Origin: Sphingobacteriaceae bacterium
Lineage (GTDB): Bacteria; Bacteroidota; Bacteroidia; Sphingobacteriales; Sphingobacteriaceae
Length of the DNA stretch: 64,000 nt
Assembly: GCA_947463785.1 (NCBI GenBank)
Contig: CANHRG010000003.1
Coordinates: 1 to 64,000, forward strand
Direction: 5' to 3'
The translations under genes and the position numbers were made by a program. Below the pieces are notes generated by a model, which saw only the letters and a program-made list of their open reading frames with translations, did not search any database and was not told the origin of the DNA. This document shows, piece after piece, positions 26,555 to 36,223 of the stretch (the first letter of the stretch is position 1; each line of letters starts with the position of its first letter).

Positions 26555-27604
26555 ATGAAATCGTTATTAAACAAATTACTACTCCTTACTATCTCCTCTT
26601 TAATGTTGTGGAGCTGTACCAAGGACGATACCTTGGTAAAAGTAGGAACCGGTACTGCGGCAGCACTGAATACATCTGTCAGCAGTGTAGTTTTAACAAA
26701 ACCAAACATTGCTAATACAGCAATCACTTTTACATTCAGTCCGGCAAGCTTTGGCTATGACGCTGCAGTTACCAATACGCTTCAAATTGCCAGAACAGGA
26801 ACATCTTTTGCATCGCCAAAAGAATTTACCTTAGATCCGGGAGTGACTACTAAAAGCTTTACTGTGTTGGATTTTAATGCTTTACTCTTATCTATGAATT
26901 TAACTCCAGGTACTGCAAGTCAAATTGATGTTAGATTAAAGTCAAGTATCTCAACTGCGGTTAATCCGGTATATTCTAACGTAAAATCGGTAAGTGTAAC
27001 TCCATTCGCCTTGATCGAATACTTGTATATGCCAGGTGCATATCAAGGATGGAATCCTACGAGTGCAGACAGTTTAACTTCTGAAACCGGTAATGGAATT
27101 TACAAAGGGACCATTCAGTTCAACGCCTCAACTTCAGAATTTAAATTATTGAAGAAAAAATCATGGGGAGCACCTGAATACGGTAGAGGTTCAGCTGAAG
27201 CCGGCGGTACTCCTTCTGCTTTAATCTCTGTTGGTGGACAAAACTTAGTTGGCCCAACAACTAATGCACCGTATGCTAGAGACAATTTTGAAGTAGTTGC
27301 TGACTTAAACGCCAACACCATTGCATACACCTTAAATTCATGGGGTATTATTGGTAGTGCAACCGCTTTCGGTTGGGGTGATGATACCGTAATGAAATAT
27401 AACAATACTACCAAAAAATGGACCATCACTGCTTCTTTAAGCGCCGGTGAATTCAAATTCAGAAAGAACCACAACTGGGGAACTAACCTTGGTGGCTCTG
27501 GTGGTACATTGAATGATGGTGGTAATAATATTCCAATTGCATCTGCTGGAACGTATACCATTACATTAGATCCGGTAGCTAAAACCTATACCATTACACA
27601 ATAA
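26555..27604 (+). CDS. SusE-like starch-binding lipoprotein
   Basis: 349 residues. Lipoprotein signal with Cys21 (SLMLWSC). An N-terminal SusE-type Ig-like domain (about 30-150, SSVVLTKPNIANTAITFTFSPA...FTLDPGVTTKSFTV) is followed by two related carbohydrate-binding modules. The first (about 152-250) contains LYMPGAYQGWNPTSADSL and FKLLKKKSWGAPEYG; the second has FGWGDDTVMKYNNTTKKWTI and FKFRKNHNWGTNLGG. Trp and Tyr at these places are the ring platforms that stack on glucose in SusE/SusF. It probably holds starch at the surface beside SusCD. It lacks the third module of SusF. A strong terminator follows, ending the operon. Confidence 0.88.
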   Translation: MKSLLNKLLLLTISSLMLWSCTKDDTLVKVGTGTAAALNTSVSSVVLTKPNIANTAITFTFSPASFGYDAAVTNTLQIARTGTSFASPKEFTLDPGVTTKSFTVLDFNALLLSMNLTPGTASQIDVRLKSSISTAVNPVYSNVKSVSVTPFALIEYLYMPGAYQGWNPTSADSLTSETGNGIYKGTIQFNASTSEFKLLKKKSWGAPEYGRGSAEAGGTPSALISVGGQNLVGPTTNAPYARDNFEVVADLNANTIAYTLNSWGIIGSATAFGWGDDTVMKYNNTTKKWTITASLSAGEFKFRKNHNWGTNLGGSGGTLNDGGNNIPIASAGTYTITLDPVAKTYTITQ

Positions 27605-27625
27605 GCTAAACGCTTATCAACTCTA

Positions 27626-27658
27626 AAAACCCGCTCCGAAATTCGGAGCGGGTTTTTT
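27626..27658 (+). terminator. Rho-independent terminator of the SusCDE operon
   Basis: Near-perfect palindrome AACCCGCTCCGAA/TTCGGAGCGGGTT followed by a run of six T, 22 bases after the SusE stop. Confidence 0.93.
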
Positions 27659-27990
27659 ATTGCCCCTTCCCAATCCATAGTTGATTTGAATGTTGTTTCT
27701 AGATTAGGATGCTTAACTACTCTGTGAATCCTGAGGAATCCGCTATAAAAAATTTTCAGCTTATCAGATGAAAGATATCTATCCAAGCCTAGTATCACTC
27801 AGGTTAAGTGCATCTAGATCCCTATTAGCCTTTAAAAGCTCAAACAAGCAGTATAGACTGGCTATTACATTTACCACAGCAAGCACAATTGGTTATTGAA
27901 ATAAATAACTAATTGTAAAACACATATAACTCGGGTTGAGGTAAACAACCTTACTCAACCTAACTACTCACAATACCGAACCTGCTTTAA
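27659..27990. other. Gene-free spacer between convergent operons
   Basis: About 330 bases with no convincing open frame. Two inverted repeats stand out: ACAATTGGTTATT (27885-27897) with AATAACTAATTGT (27904-27916), 12 of 13 complementary plus one wobble, and GGTTGAG/CTCAACC around 27935-27962. No T-tracts follow, so they are not simple terminators. Nothing else was recognised. Confidence 0.6.
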
Positions 27991-28023
27991 CAAAAAAATC
28001 CCTGTCAGAATACTGACAGGGAT
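27991..28023 (-). terminator. Rho-independent terminator of the maltose enzyme operon
   Basis: On the minus strand the 11-bp perfect stem ATCCCTGTCAG/CTGACAGGGAT (27998-28023) with a four-base loop is followed by seven T, 24 bases after the amylase stop. Confidence 0.9.
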
Positions 28024-28047
28024 TGTAATGCATGAGATAGAATTCTA

Positions 28048-31000
28048 CTAATTCAAATTTACACTGGTGTAGATGTGGTATTCTCCTGGCAAAAGAGTTT
28101 CAGTGTAATTTCCATTAATAGAAATATTCTGACCCGGATTCATATAATCGTACCAGGTTCCAGAAGCTGGGAAAGAGAAATTGGCCGATTGAGCATTCAC
28201 ATCGAAATTACCTACCACAACCACGCTCATGTTGGCTCCTACTAAACGAATGTATTTAACCGCTCCGGTAAGACTATAACTGTAGTTAGTAGTTCTAAAA
28301 ACCGAATTACCGGTTTTCAAACGAATCATTTTTGACATAGCATCGTACAGCGCTTTACGTTCTGCAACAGTAAAATAATTCCAGCGTATAGGCTTCTCCC
28401 CCGTCCGACCATTGTTATCGATATTCACATCGTAACCCAATTCGCCAAATTGCCAAATCATTTTCGGCCCCGGTGAAGCGAATAGGAAAGCAGCAGCCAT
28501 TTCTTTTCGTTTTAAGGCCGTATTTAAGGACTTAGTTGAGTAAGAACCGGACGTGTTACCAAACTGAAGGTTTTTGTAAAGTATCCGTTCTTCATCGTGA
28601 CTTTCCATATAGGTCACTAACTTATCGGCACTTGTAGAAGTAAAACCATGTAAATCGTAAAAAGACCTTGAAAAATTGGAATTGGCCAACCAGCCCATGG
28701 TTGCTTCGCCATAACTACCATGTACATTATTCCAGAGTAACATGCCATCTGCGGCTAATTCTTTCTCTTCTGCATCGGCAGCAAAATGCTCAAGTATGAC
28801 ATAAAAATCCGAATCTAATGCCTTCATGTAGGCATTGTATTCTTTCCAAATCGCAATACGAGAAGCATCGTAATTACTCCAGGCACCTACATCGTTGGTG
28901 AAATTTTGGGTAAAGCCTTTAGATAAATCGAAGCGGTAACCATCCACTTTATATTCCTGCATCCAGAAGCGCATCACATTCTTTGCAAATGCTTTTGTAG
29001 CGGCACTTTCATGGTTAAAGTCAAATCCAACGCCAAAAGGGTGTCGGTCTGTTGAGTTATACCATGGATTAGTTGACGATGGTCGGTTATTGAATTTATC
29101 ATAATACATCTGTACCATTGGCGATGAACCGAAAGAATGGTTAAGTACCACATCCAAAATAACTGCGATACCCTTTTTGTGACATTCGTCGATGAAATTT
29201 TTCAAGGCATTTTTCGTACCGTAATATTTATCAGGAGCAAAATAGAAATTCGTATTGTAACCCCAACTGCTATTACCTTCAAACTCATTCACCGGCATCA
29301 ATTCAATTGCATTAATACCAAGGTTTTTCAAATAATCGAGTTTATCGAGGGCAGCAGCATACGAATGCTCACTCACAAAATCACGAATGAGCATTTCATA
29401 CACCACCAAATCACTCTTTGCAGGTCGGTTGAAGTTGGTGATTTGCCAGTTGTAATTGGTTTGGGTGGTAGAAAATGTACTTACAATACCCGTTGTTTTA
29501 CCAGCAGGATAGGCTTTTAAATTCGGATAAACCGATGAGGTTATAAACGAATCTGAAGGATCCAATACTTTCTCGGTATAAGGATCAGCCACTCTGATTT
29601 CACCATCAATTACATATTGATAAGCATATTCAGCTTGTGGATTAAGATTTTCCAGTTGTATCCACCAGCGAGTACCGTCAGGCGTTCTTTTCAATGCATA
29701 AGCATTATCCAATTGCCAGTTATTAAAATCTCCAATTACGTAAACTGAACTCTTGTTAGGTGCATATAAATTCAAAATCGCTGATGTACCACCAAGAATA
29801 TTTACACCATCTTTGGTTGCAAGCAAAGGTAGCGCTTGCACATTCGGCGTACCGTTTACAATAAATTCAAACGTTTGTTCGGTAGTATTTCCGTTTTCGG
29901 TGGCTGCTATTTTAATCTTTTGTATGCCATTAGCGGTGATTTTTGCCGTTCCCTTAATACTGGTAGCATTTGTAGCCGTTGCAAACGATTGTCCGTTTAG
30001 ACTTAGGGCTAAATTCGCATTTCTACTCGATAATCCTTTAACGAAAACCTGTCCACCGACATCAACCGAAATACTTGGTTTTGGGATATACGTTGGTAGA
30101 AATTCAGGCAATACAAACTTAAGCTGTAAGGTTCCACTTTCATAAATTGGAGTATATATATCCGTTCCATCTACGTTACGGGCTACCAGACTTCCATCAG
30201 CTGATCTGAACAGCATGGCTATTTTTAGTATTTTCTCATCGTTAGGAACCCCCAAGAAACTACGAGGCGTGAAGGTAAATTTATACTTACCGGCACCAAG
30301 AGGACTCATTTTAAGTTCACTTACTGCGGTGGTAAATGAGGGGCTTTTTAAGTATCTCCAACTGGTTGGACTTGTGCTTTTGTCTGTAATTACACCAATA
30401 TAAATGAATACATCACCTGAGTGCGTGGCCAGAGCCGAATTGCCTCTGCTTGCATCAAAGGTAATCGTCATTTCTTGGTTATCTGTTGGGAAATTTGGAC
30501 TCACCAAAACCAAACCGGTTTCCGTTTCATCGGTAGTTGATCCGCCGCCGCCGCCGCTAGTTCCGCTACCACTATCCGAACCATCTGATTTTTTACACGA
30601 TGTGGCCGCAAGACTCAAGACTAATGCAAAAAAAACGAGAGCCTTATTGATGAAACTTAATTGTATCGACTTATTCATTGACATTTTTACAGATTGAGAT
30701 TTAAACTTAATATCCTTATTATCTTGCACATAAAGTACAGATATTGCTCCGCAAATCATAAACAGACCAGCAAGCACAATGGCATAGATTGCTTCACCAT
30801 TGTAAAAATTCTTCACAATCGGACCTCCAAAAATACCGTTCACAATTTGAGGGAAGGTGATAAAGAAATTAAAAATTCCCATATAAACACCCATTTTACG
30901 AGCAGGTATTGAACTGGATAGAATAGCGTAAGGCATAGCCAGAATACTTCCCCAAGCCAAGCCTATACCTACCATAGAAAAGATCAACATGTTGGGATCT

Positions 31001-32040
31001 TGGATAAAGTATATGGATAGCAATCCTACCCCACCACAAACTAACGAGAAAGCATGTGCTATCTTACGACTGGTAGCCCGGGCAATTGATGGTAATAACA
31101 AGGCATAAATGGCCGAAACACCATTGTAGACACCAAATAAAATACCAACCCAGTTACCGGCATTGGCAAAATTTTCTGATGAGGTATCACCAGGGGCAAC
31201 GTGGTAGATATGCTGCGCAACAGCCGGTGTAGTAAATACCCACATCGAAAATAAAGCAAACCACGAGAAAAATTGTACCAGACCCAATTGTTTCATTGTT
31301 CTTGGCATGTTCGAGAAATCAGAGAAAATTGCAAAAATCCCTTTGTCTTCATCCTTAGGTTCATCCGCATGAAACTTTTCGTATTCCTCAGGACTGTATT
31401 CTTTGGTGCGTATTACGGTCCAAATGATGGTACCCGCCAAAATCACAGCGCCAACATAAAAAGAGAAAATTACATTATCTGGCACCTGACCAGGTTCTGC
31501 CACTTTAGAAACACCGAAGTATTCGGCAAAAATATAAGGTAACCACGATCCAATAACCGCTCCAATACCAATTAAAAAAGTTTGGATAGAGAACCCTCTA
31601 CTTCGCTGCGAATCTGGTAAATTATCTGCTACCAAGGCTCTGAACGGCTCCATGGCCACATTAAACGAGGCATCCATTAACATCAATAAACCTGCGCCAA
31701 TCAACATAGGCGGCAACAAAGTGGCTAATAAAGCAGAGTTTGGCATCAAAACCAATGCAAAAGCAGATAAAAGTGCTCCGGCCAAAAAATACGGACGGCG
31801 GCGACCTAAACGGTTCCAGGTACGGTCACTGTAATAACCAATAATGGGTTGAACAATCATACCGGTTAACGGAGCTGCCAGCCAGAACCAGGACAGGTGT
31901 TCTACATCGGCTCCATAAGTTTGTAAAATACGAGAGGCATTGCCATTTTGAAGAGCGAAACCGAACTGGATTCCTAAAAATCCAAAGCTCATGTTCCAAA
32001 TCTGCCAAAAAGAAAGTTTTGGCTTTTGTAAAGCGGTCAT
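28048..32040 (-). CDS. MFS sugar transporter fused in frame to lipoprotein GH13 amylase
   Basis: One uninterrupted frame of 1330 residues. Residues 1-~440 are a complete 12-span MFS transporter of the glycoside/SLC45-like kind (FGIQFGFALQNGNASRILQTYGAD, GYYSDRTWNRLGRRRPYFLAG), expected to carry maltose across the inner membrane. A lipoprotein signal then appears at residues 455-482 (lipobox AATSC), followed by two Ig-like domains, a CBM48-like module (NLYAPNKSSVYVIGDFNNW, ~735) and a GH13 barrel. Catalytic residues are in DGYRFDLSK (nucleophile), VILEHF (acid/base) and ESHDEERI. The two halves belong in different membranes, so this is best read as two genes whose intervening stop is absent; a separate amylase could start at ATG 30678 or 30684. 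SusG-like role at the surface. A sequencing or assembly error near 30700 is possible. Confidence 0.8.
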   Translation of the reverse strand: MTALQKPKLSFWQIWNMSFGFLGIQFGFALQNGNASRILQTYGADVEHLSWFWLAAPLTGMIVQPIIGYYSDRTWNRLGRRRPYFLAGALLSAFALVLMPNSALLATLLPPMLIGAGLLMLMDASFNVAMEPFRALVADNLPDSQRSRGFSIQTFLIGIGAVIGSWLPYIFAEYFGVSKVAEPGQVPDNVIFSFYVGAVILAGTIIWTVIRTKEYSPEEYEKFHADEPKDEDKGIFAIFSDFSNMPRTMKQLGLVQFFSWFALFSMWVFTTPAVAQHIYHVAPGDTSSENFANAGNWVGILFGVYNGVSAIYALLLPSIARATSRKIAHAFSLVCGGVGLLSIYFIQDPNMLIFSMVGIGLAWGSILAMPYAILSSSIPARKMGVYMGIFNFFITFPQIVNGIFGGPIVKNFYNGEAIYAIVLAGLFMICGAISVLYVQDNKDIKFKSQSVKMSMNKSIQLSFINKALVFFALVLSLAATSCKKSDGSDSGSGTSGGGGGSTTDETETGLVLVSPNFPTDNQEMTITFDASRGNSALATHSGDVFIYIGVITDKSTSPTSWRYLKSPSFTTAVSELKMSPLGAGKYKFTFTPRSFLGVPNDEKILKIAMLFRSADGSLVARNVDGTDIYTPIYESGTLQLKFVLPEFLPTYIPKPSISVDVGGQVFVKGLSSRNANLALSLNGQSFATATNATSIKGTAKITANGIQKIKIAATENGNTTEQTFEFIVNGTPNVQALPLLATKDGVNILGGTSAILNLYAPNKSSVYVIGDFNNWQLDNAYALKRTPDGTRWWIQLENLNPQAEYAYQYVIDGEIRVADPYTEKVLDPSDSFITSSVYPNLKAYPAGKTTGIVSTFSTTQTNYNWQITNFNRPAKSDLVVYEMLIRDFVSEHSYAAALDKLDYLKNLGINAIELMPVNEFEGNSSWGYNTNFYFAPDKYYGTKNALKNFIDECHKKGIAVILDVVLNHSFGSSPMVQMYYDKFNNRPSSTNPWYNSTDRHPFGVGFDFNHESAATKAFAKNVMRFWMQEYKVDGYRFDLSKGFTQNFTNDVGAWSNYDASRIAIWKEYNAYMKALDSDFYVILEHFAADAEEKELAADGMLLWNNVHGSYGEATMGWLANSNFSRSFYDLHGFTSTSADKLVTYMESHDEERILYKNLQFGNTSGSYSTKSLNTALKRKEMAAAFLFASPGPKMIWQFGELGYDVNIDNNGRTGEKPIRWNYFTVAERKALYDAMSKMIRLKTGNSVFRTTNYSYSLTGAVKYIRLVGANMSVVVVGNFDVNAQSANFSFPASGTWYDYMNPGQNISINGNYTETLLPGEYHIYTSVNLN
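30595..30684 (-). other. Internal start and lipoprotein signal of the amylase part
   Basis: Two in-frame ATG codons (30684 and 30678) precede MNKSIQLSF, a hydrophobic stretch and the lipobox A-A-T-S-C, with Cys at 30595-30597. A free amylase from 30678 would be 876 residues. On the minus strand TAATAA occurs at 30721-30716 in another frame, exactly where the transporter should end, so a one-base shift upstream would terminate the transporter there. Confidence 0.65.
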
Positions 32041-32091
32041 ACTAGTTTTGATTAGTTTAGTTTGGTTAGTTTTCTGTATAGTAATTTAAGA

Positions 32092-33873
32092 TTAAAAACT
32101 CAAAATCAGTGCTTCAGCTGGTAAAACTTTTACCGGAATACCTTTAGTTAAATCAACGGATCCGTAGCTTTTACCCGTCATCAAATCGTTAAGTAAAGCT
32201 GACTTTTTTCTCGAATTCAGCTCTTTGAGTACCGATTTCGGCAAAGTGATTCGGGTATCAATAGTTTGTTTGCGATCAAAATTAGCCACCACTAAAACTC
32301 GCTGTTGTCCCTGATAACGGATATACGCATACTGTTTAGATGTTAATGAGCCTGGAGCATTAATTTCGATGAGTTTTCCGGAACGAATAGCCCGATTGTT
32401 TGCAGTAAGGTTTAGTAATTGCTGGTAAAAACTTCTTAATTTTTGTTGATCAGGACTCAATTGTCCGCCATCAAACTTTCCACCATTGAGCCACTGTTGG
32501 TGCTGTGGGTTACCCCAATAATCGAAAATAGTCGTCCGATTATCGTCACCACCAAAACCCTCAACACCTGCCCCCTGCTCTCCTACTTCCTGACCATAAT
32601 ATAGCATTACCGGTCCACTGGACAAGGTTGCAGTAACTACCATCGCCGGAATGGCTAATTGTGGATCGCCGGCAAAACCTTTTGAGGCAATACGTTCTTC
32701 ATCGTGGTTTTCCAGAAAGCGTAACATTCGATTGGATAAACCTCCATCTTGCTCTTTCACCAAGGATTTGATATCGTTCACAGTACCAGTTGGCTCATCT
32801 TTAATCAAGCGTTTTAAGGCATCGTATAAGCCCACTTTATCGTACATGTAATCAAAACCACCATAGCTAATGTATTTGGCATATTGGCTAGCATCGTAAG
32901 CTTCCGCGATAAAAACTAGTTTAGGATTAGTCTTTTTCAATTCTGGAATAACCCAATGCCAAAACTCGACAGGTACAAATTGCGCTACATCACAACGGAA
33001 ACCATCTACTCCTTTTTTTACCCAAAAACTTAGGATATCTTTCATTTTTAGCCAAACCGGCGGAACAGGTTCGAAATAGGCTTTGCCCCCATCTTGCAGA
33101 TCCCAGCCGTAGTTCAATTTCATGGTTTCGTACCAATCGTCTATACCCGGTTTTTCGGAAAAAACATTGTTTCCGGTTACTTTAGCGGGATTTTCGTCAA
33201 ATTTTCCATCTTTCAATGGGTGCTTGAAATTTGCTCCACCTGCATCTGTTCCGGTAGGTACCACAAATGATTTTCCCGGCAGGTAGTAAAAATCATTAGA
33301 TGGCAAATAGGCTTTTGTTTGATCGTCTTGCGTTCCTAAATCAATCACTCCGGCGGGTTTTACATCCGAATGGTAAGAACGTGCCACGTGATTCGGAATA
33401 AAATCGATAATTACTTTTAAACCTTGCTGGTGTGTTCGGTTAACCAAATTTTCAAATTCGGCCATACGGTTTTTGACATCCACCGCTAAATCCGGATCAA
33501 CATCGTAATAATCTTTAATGGCATAGGGAGAACCTGCCCTGCCTTTTACCACATCCGGATCATCCATTTTAATCCCATAAGCCGTATAATCGGTCATGGT
33601 AGCGTGTTCGATAATTCCGGTATACCAAACATGAGAAACACCTAACTTTTTGAGCTCCTGAAGTGCCTTTTCATTGATATCATTAAATTTCCCAACACCA
33701 TTTTCTTCCATTGAACCATAAAACTTATTGGTGGTATTGGTATTGGTAAAATACCGAGGTAAAAGCTGATAAACAATGAGTTTATGATCTTTTACTTCCT
33801 CAGAGAAGCGGTTTTGGGCAAAACCACTCAATCCCGTAACTAAGGTTATGACTAACAAAAAGGCTCTTTTCAT
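32092..33873 (-). CDS. Periplasmic alpha-amylase family (GH13) enzyme
   Basis: 593 residues with a cleavable signal peptide (MKRAFLLVITLVTGLSGFA-Q) and no lipobox Cys, so periplasmic. A GH13 (beta/alpha)8 barrel begins directly (LIVYQLLPRYFTN). Conserved regions: VIIDFIPNHVARSYHSD (region I), GVDGFRCDVAQFVP (nucleophile Asp), LVFIAEAYD (acid/base Glu) and RFLENHDEERIAS (third Asp). A beta-sandwich C domain ends PVKVLPAEALILSF. It most likely hydrolyses imported maltodextrins to shorter sugars; exact specificity is not readable. It is four bases after maltose phosphorylase and 51 before the MFS frame, within one operon. Confidence 0.9.
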   Translation of the reverse strand: MKRAFLLVITLVTGLSGFAQNRFSEEVKDHKLIVYQLLPRYFTNTNTTNKFYGSMEENGVGKFNDINEKALQELKKLGVSHVWYTGIIEHATMTDYTAYGIKMDDPDVVKGRAGSPYAIKDYYDVDPDLAVDVKNRMAEFENLVNRTHQQGLKVIIDFIPNHVARSYHSDVKPAGVIDLGTQDDQTKAYLPSNDFYYLPGKSFVVPTGTDAGGANFKHPLKDGKFDENPAKVTGNNVFSEKPGIDDWYETMKLNYGWDLQDGGKAYFEPVPPVWLKMKDILSFWVKKGVDGFRCDVAQFVPVEFWHWVIPELKKTNPKLVFIAEAYDASQYAKYISYGGFDYMYDKVGLYDALKRLIKDEPTGTVNDIKSLVKEQDGGLSNRMLRFLENHDEERIASKGFAGDPQLAIPAMVVTATLSSGPVMLYYGQEVGEQGAGVEGFGGDDNRTTIFDYWGNPQHQQWLNGGKFDGGQLSPDQQKLRSFYQQLLNLTANNRAIRSGKLIEINAPGSLTSKQYAYIRYQGQQRVLVVANFDRKQTIDTRITLPKSVLKELNSRKKSALLNDLMTGKSYGSVDLTKGIPVKVLPAEALILSF

Positions 33874-33877
33874 GTGC

Positions 33878-36190
33878 TTAACTATGTTTGGCCAATATTT
33901 GGCTATTTGCTTTTAATAGGTAATCAGACCCGTAAACTTTAACTGTTAATTCTTTTTCAGATTGGTTAATGATCTGTATGCCTTCGGTACTCACTTTAAT
34001 GGTGAGCAAAGCACCTCTAAATCCAACTTTAAATGAAAACGATTTCCATTTACCCGGAAGGAACGGATTGAACTGCAATTGCCCGTCGCGAACACGCATG
34101 CCTCCAAAACCTTCAACCACACTCATCCAAGTTCCAGCCATAGAAGTGGTATGGCAACCATCTTCGGTATCGTTATTGTAATCGTCTAAATCTAAACGGG
34201 CAGTACGCAGGTAAAACTCATACGCACGGGCCTCGTCGCCCAATTTGGCTGCTAAAATAGAGTGAACGCAAGGCGATAAAGAGCTTTCATGCACCGTACG
34301 TGGTTCGTAAAAATCAAAGTTTCTGCGAATGGTATCAGTATCGTAACGATGTTCTAAGAAATAAAGACCTTGCAACACATCGGCTTGTTTAATGAAGCAA
34401 GAGCGCAAAATGCGGTCCCAACTCCATTTTTGGTTAATCGGGCGATCTTCAGCTGGCAAATCCTTCACCAAAATTTGCTCTTTATCCAAATAACCATCTT
34501 GTTGTAAGAAAATACCTAGCTTTTCATCTACCGGATAGAACATATGATCGATGATGTGCTGCCATTGTTTGGTCTCTTCTGCTTCGTTGAAACGAATTTT
34601 CTTAACCAGGGCTTGGTATTTAGCCGAACTACTTTCTTTTACACGTTCAATAGCCTCGATGGCGTATTCCATACACCAAGTGGCAATGGTACTGGTATAC
34701 CAGTTATTATTAACGTTGTTTTCGTATTCGTTCGGACCAGTAACTCCCAACATTACATATTGCGATTTATCTGCACTCCAGTTTACCCGTTGTGCCCAGA
34801 AACGAGCAATGGCTACCAATACCTCCAATCCGTAATCATCCAAATACTTTTCGTCTCCCGTATAACGGATGTAATTGTAAATGGCAAAGGCAATGGCTCC
34901 ATTACGGTGAATTTCTTCGAAGGTAATTTCCCATTCGTTATGGCACTCTTCTCCATTCATCGTTACCATCGGGTATAAAGCTGCACCATTTTTAAAACCT
35001 AATTTCTCGGCATTTTCAATCGCTTTATCCAATTGCTTGTAGCGATAGATCAACAAATTCTTGGTTACCTGCTGATCTGCAGTTGCCAAGTAAAACGGAA
35101 CGCAATACGCTTCGGTATCCCAATAGGTAGAGCCACCGTATTTTTCGCCGGTAAATCCTTTCGGACCAATGTTTAAACGAGCATCTTCACCGGTATAGGT
35201 TTGGTTTAACTGGAAGATATTGAAGCGTATGCCTTGTTGTGCCGAGGCATCGCCTTCAATCACGATGTCACTCTCCACCCATTTGGCAGCCCAAGCCTGA
35301 GCTTGTTCTTTTAACATCACTTCAAACCCTTTTTGAAATACCTGCTCAATCACTTTCTTGGTTTCGTGTACGATGGTTTCTTTATCGTGGTTTTCGGATG
35401 AAAGATTAGCAGCATACTTAAAAATGACGGTTTCTTGTTTCTCTTTTACTTCAATGCTTACCTTGTTAGCCACGTATTTTTCACGCTCAACCGGGGCAGA
35501 GAGAAACTCAATGCTTTTGCCATTTTGCTGTATATCGAATTTCATTCCTGTACATACGTGAAAACCTGTTTTTTTAGTTCTCAGCGTTAAATAAGCACTA
35601 CCGTGATGTGTTTCTTTGTGTACTTCATCCCAGAATTTTTCATCGTAATTGGCATCCTGGTTTTTGATATCTCCATCGATGTACGGCGTAATGGTAATAT
35701 CGCCTGAAAAATTCAAAGGGGTTAAACTGTAACGGATGGCACCTGCCTCATCGTCTACAATACTGCAGAAACGAGTAGCTTTTACTTTCAGTTTTTTACC
35801 ACTTTTCAGTTCGGCGGTGAAACTACGCTCCAAATAACCCTCTTGCATATTCAACACCCGCCTAAAGTCGCTTACCTTGGCGTTTGCCAAATCCAGTGTT
35901 TCGTAATCAATTTTAATATCAATACCGATCCAATTGGCCGCATTCAACACTTTGGCAAAGTACTCCGGGTAGCCGTTTTTCCACCATCCCACCCGGGTTT
36001 TATCAGGATAATAAACCCCAGCAACGTAATTTCCTTGCAGGGTTTCACCAGTGTAGGTTTCTTCAAAATTGGCTCGCTGACCCATACGGCCATTGCCTAA
36101 GCTGAAAATACTTTCTGAAATTTTGTTCAAATGTGGATCAAATCCCTCTTCAATGATATTCCACTCGTCGATTTTGATATAATTTTTCAT
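33878..36190 (-). CDS. Maltose phosphorylase (glycoside hydrolase family 65)
   Basis: 770 residues from ATG 36190 (MKNYIKIDEWNIIEEGF). An upstream TTG at 36223 would add eleven residues and is unlikely. The protein has the GH65 layout: N-terminal beta-sandwich (LGNGRMGQRANFEETYTG), an (alpha/alpha)6 barrel and a small C-terminal sheet. The catalytic loop NGEECHNEWEITFEEIHRN carries the general-acid Glu, and the phosphate-binding region is near TVHESSLSPCVHS. Family members phosphorolyse maltose, trehalose or kojibiose to beta-glucose 1-phosphate. The adjacent beta-phosphoglucomutase and the starch genes make maltose the best choice. No signal peptide: cytoplasmic. Confidence 0.92.
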   Translation of the reverse strand: MKNYIKIDEWNIIEEGFDPHLNKISESIFSLGNGRMGQRANFEETYTGETLQGNYVAGVYYPDKTRVGWWKNGYPEYFAKVLNAANWIGIDIKIDYETLDLANAKVSDFRRVLNMQEGYLERSFTAELKSGKKLKVKATRFCSIVDDEAGAIRYSLTPLNFSGDITITPYIDGDIKNQDANYDEKFWDEVHKETHHGSAYLTLRTKKTGFHVCTGMKFDIQQNGKSIEFLSAPVEREKYVANKVSIEVKEKQETVIFKYAANLSSENHDKETIVHETKKVIEQVFQKGFEVMLKEQAQAWAAKWVESDIVIEGDASAQQGIRFNIFQLNQTYTGEDARLNIGPKGFTGEKYGGSTYWDTEAYCVPFYLATADQQVTKNLLIYRYKQLDKAIENAEKLGFKNGAALYPMVTMNGEECHNEWEITFEEIHRNGAIAFAIYNYIRYTGDEKYLDDYGLEVLVAIARFWAQRVNWSADKSQYVMLGVTGPNEYENNVNNNWYTSTIATWCMEYAIEAIERVKESSSAKYQALVKKIRFNEAEETKQWQHIIDHMFYPVDEKLGIFLQQDGYLDKEQILVKDLPAEDRPINQKWSWDRILRSCFIKQADVLQGLYFLEHRYDTDTIRRNFDFYEPRTVHESSLSPCVHSILAAKLGDEARAYEFYLRTARLDLDDYNNDTEDGCHTTSMAGTWMSVVEGFGGMRVRDGQLQFNPFLPGKWKSFSFKVGFRGALLTIKVSTEGIQIINQSEKELTVKVYGSDYLLKANSQILAKHS

Positions 36191-36223
36191 CTTCCTAAAA
36201 TCCCCCAAAGGGGAATCCAACAA

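Noticed and set aside
27115-27561. A 148-residue minus-strand frame opposite the SusE-like gene
   Set aside because: No recognisable domain, and it overlaps a lipoprotein gene with clear binding-module features on the other strand.
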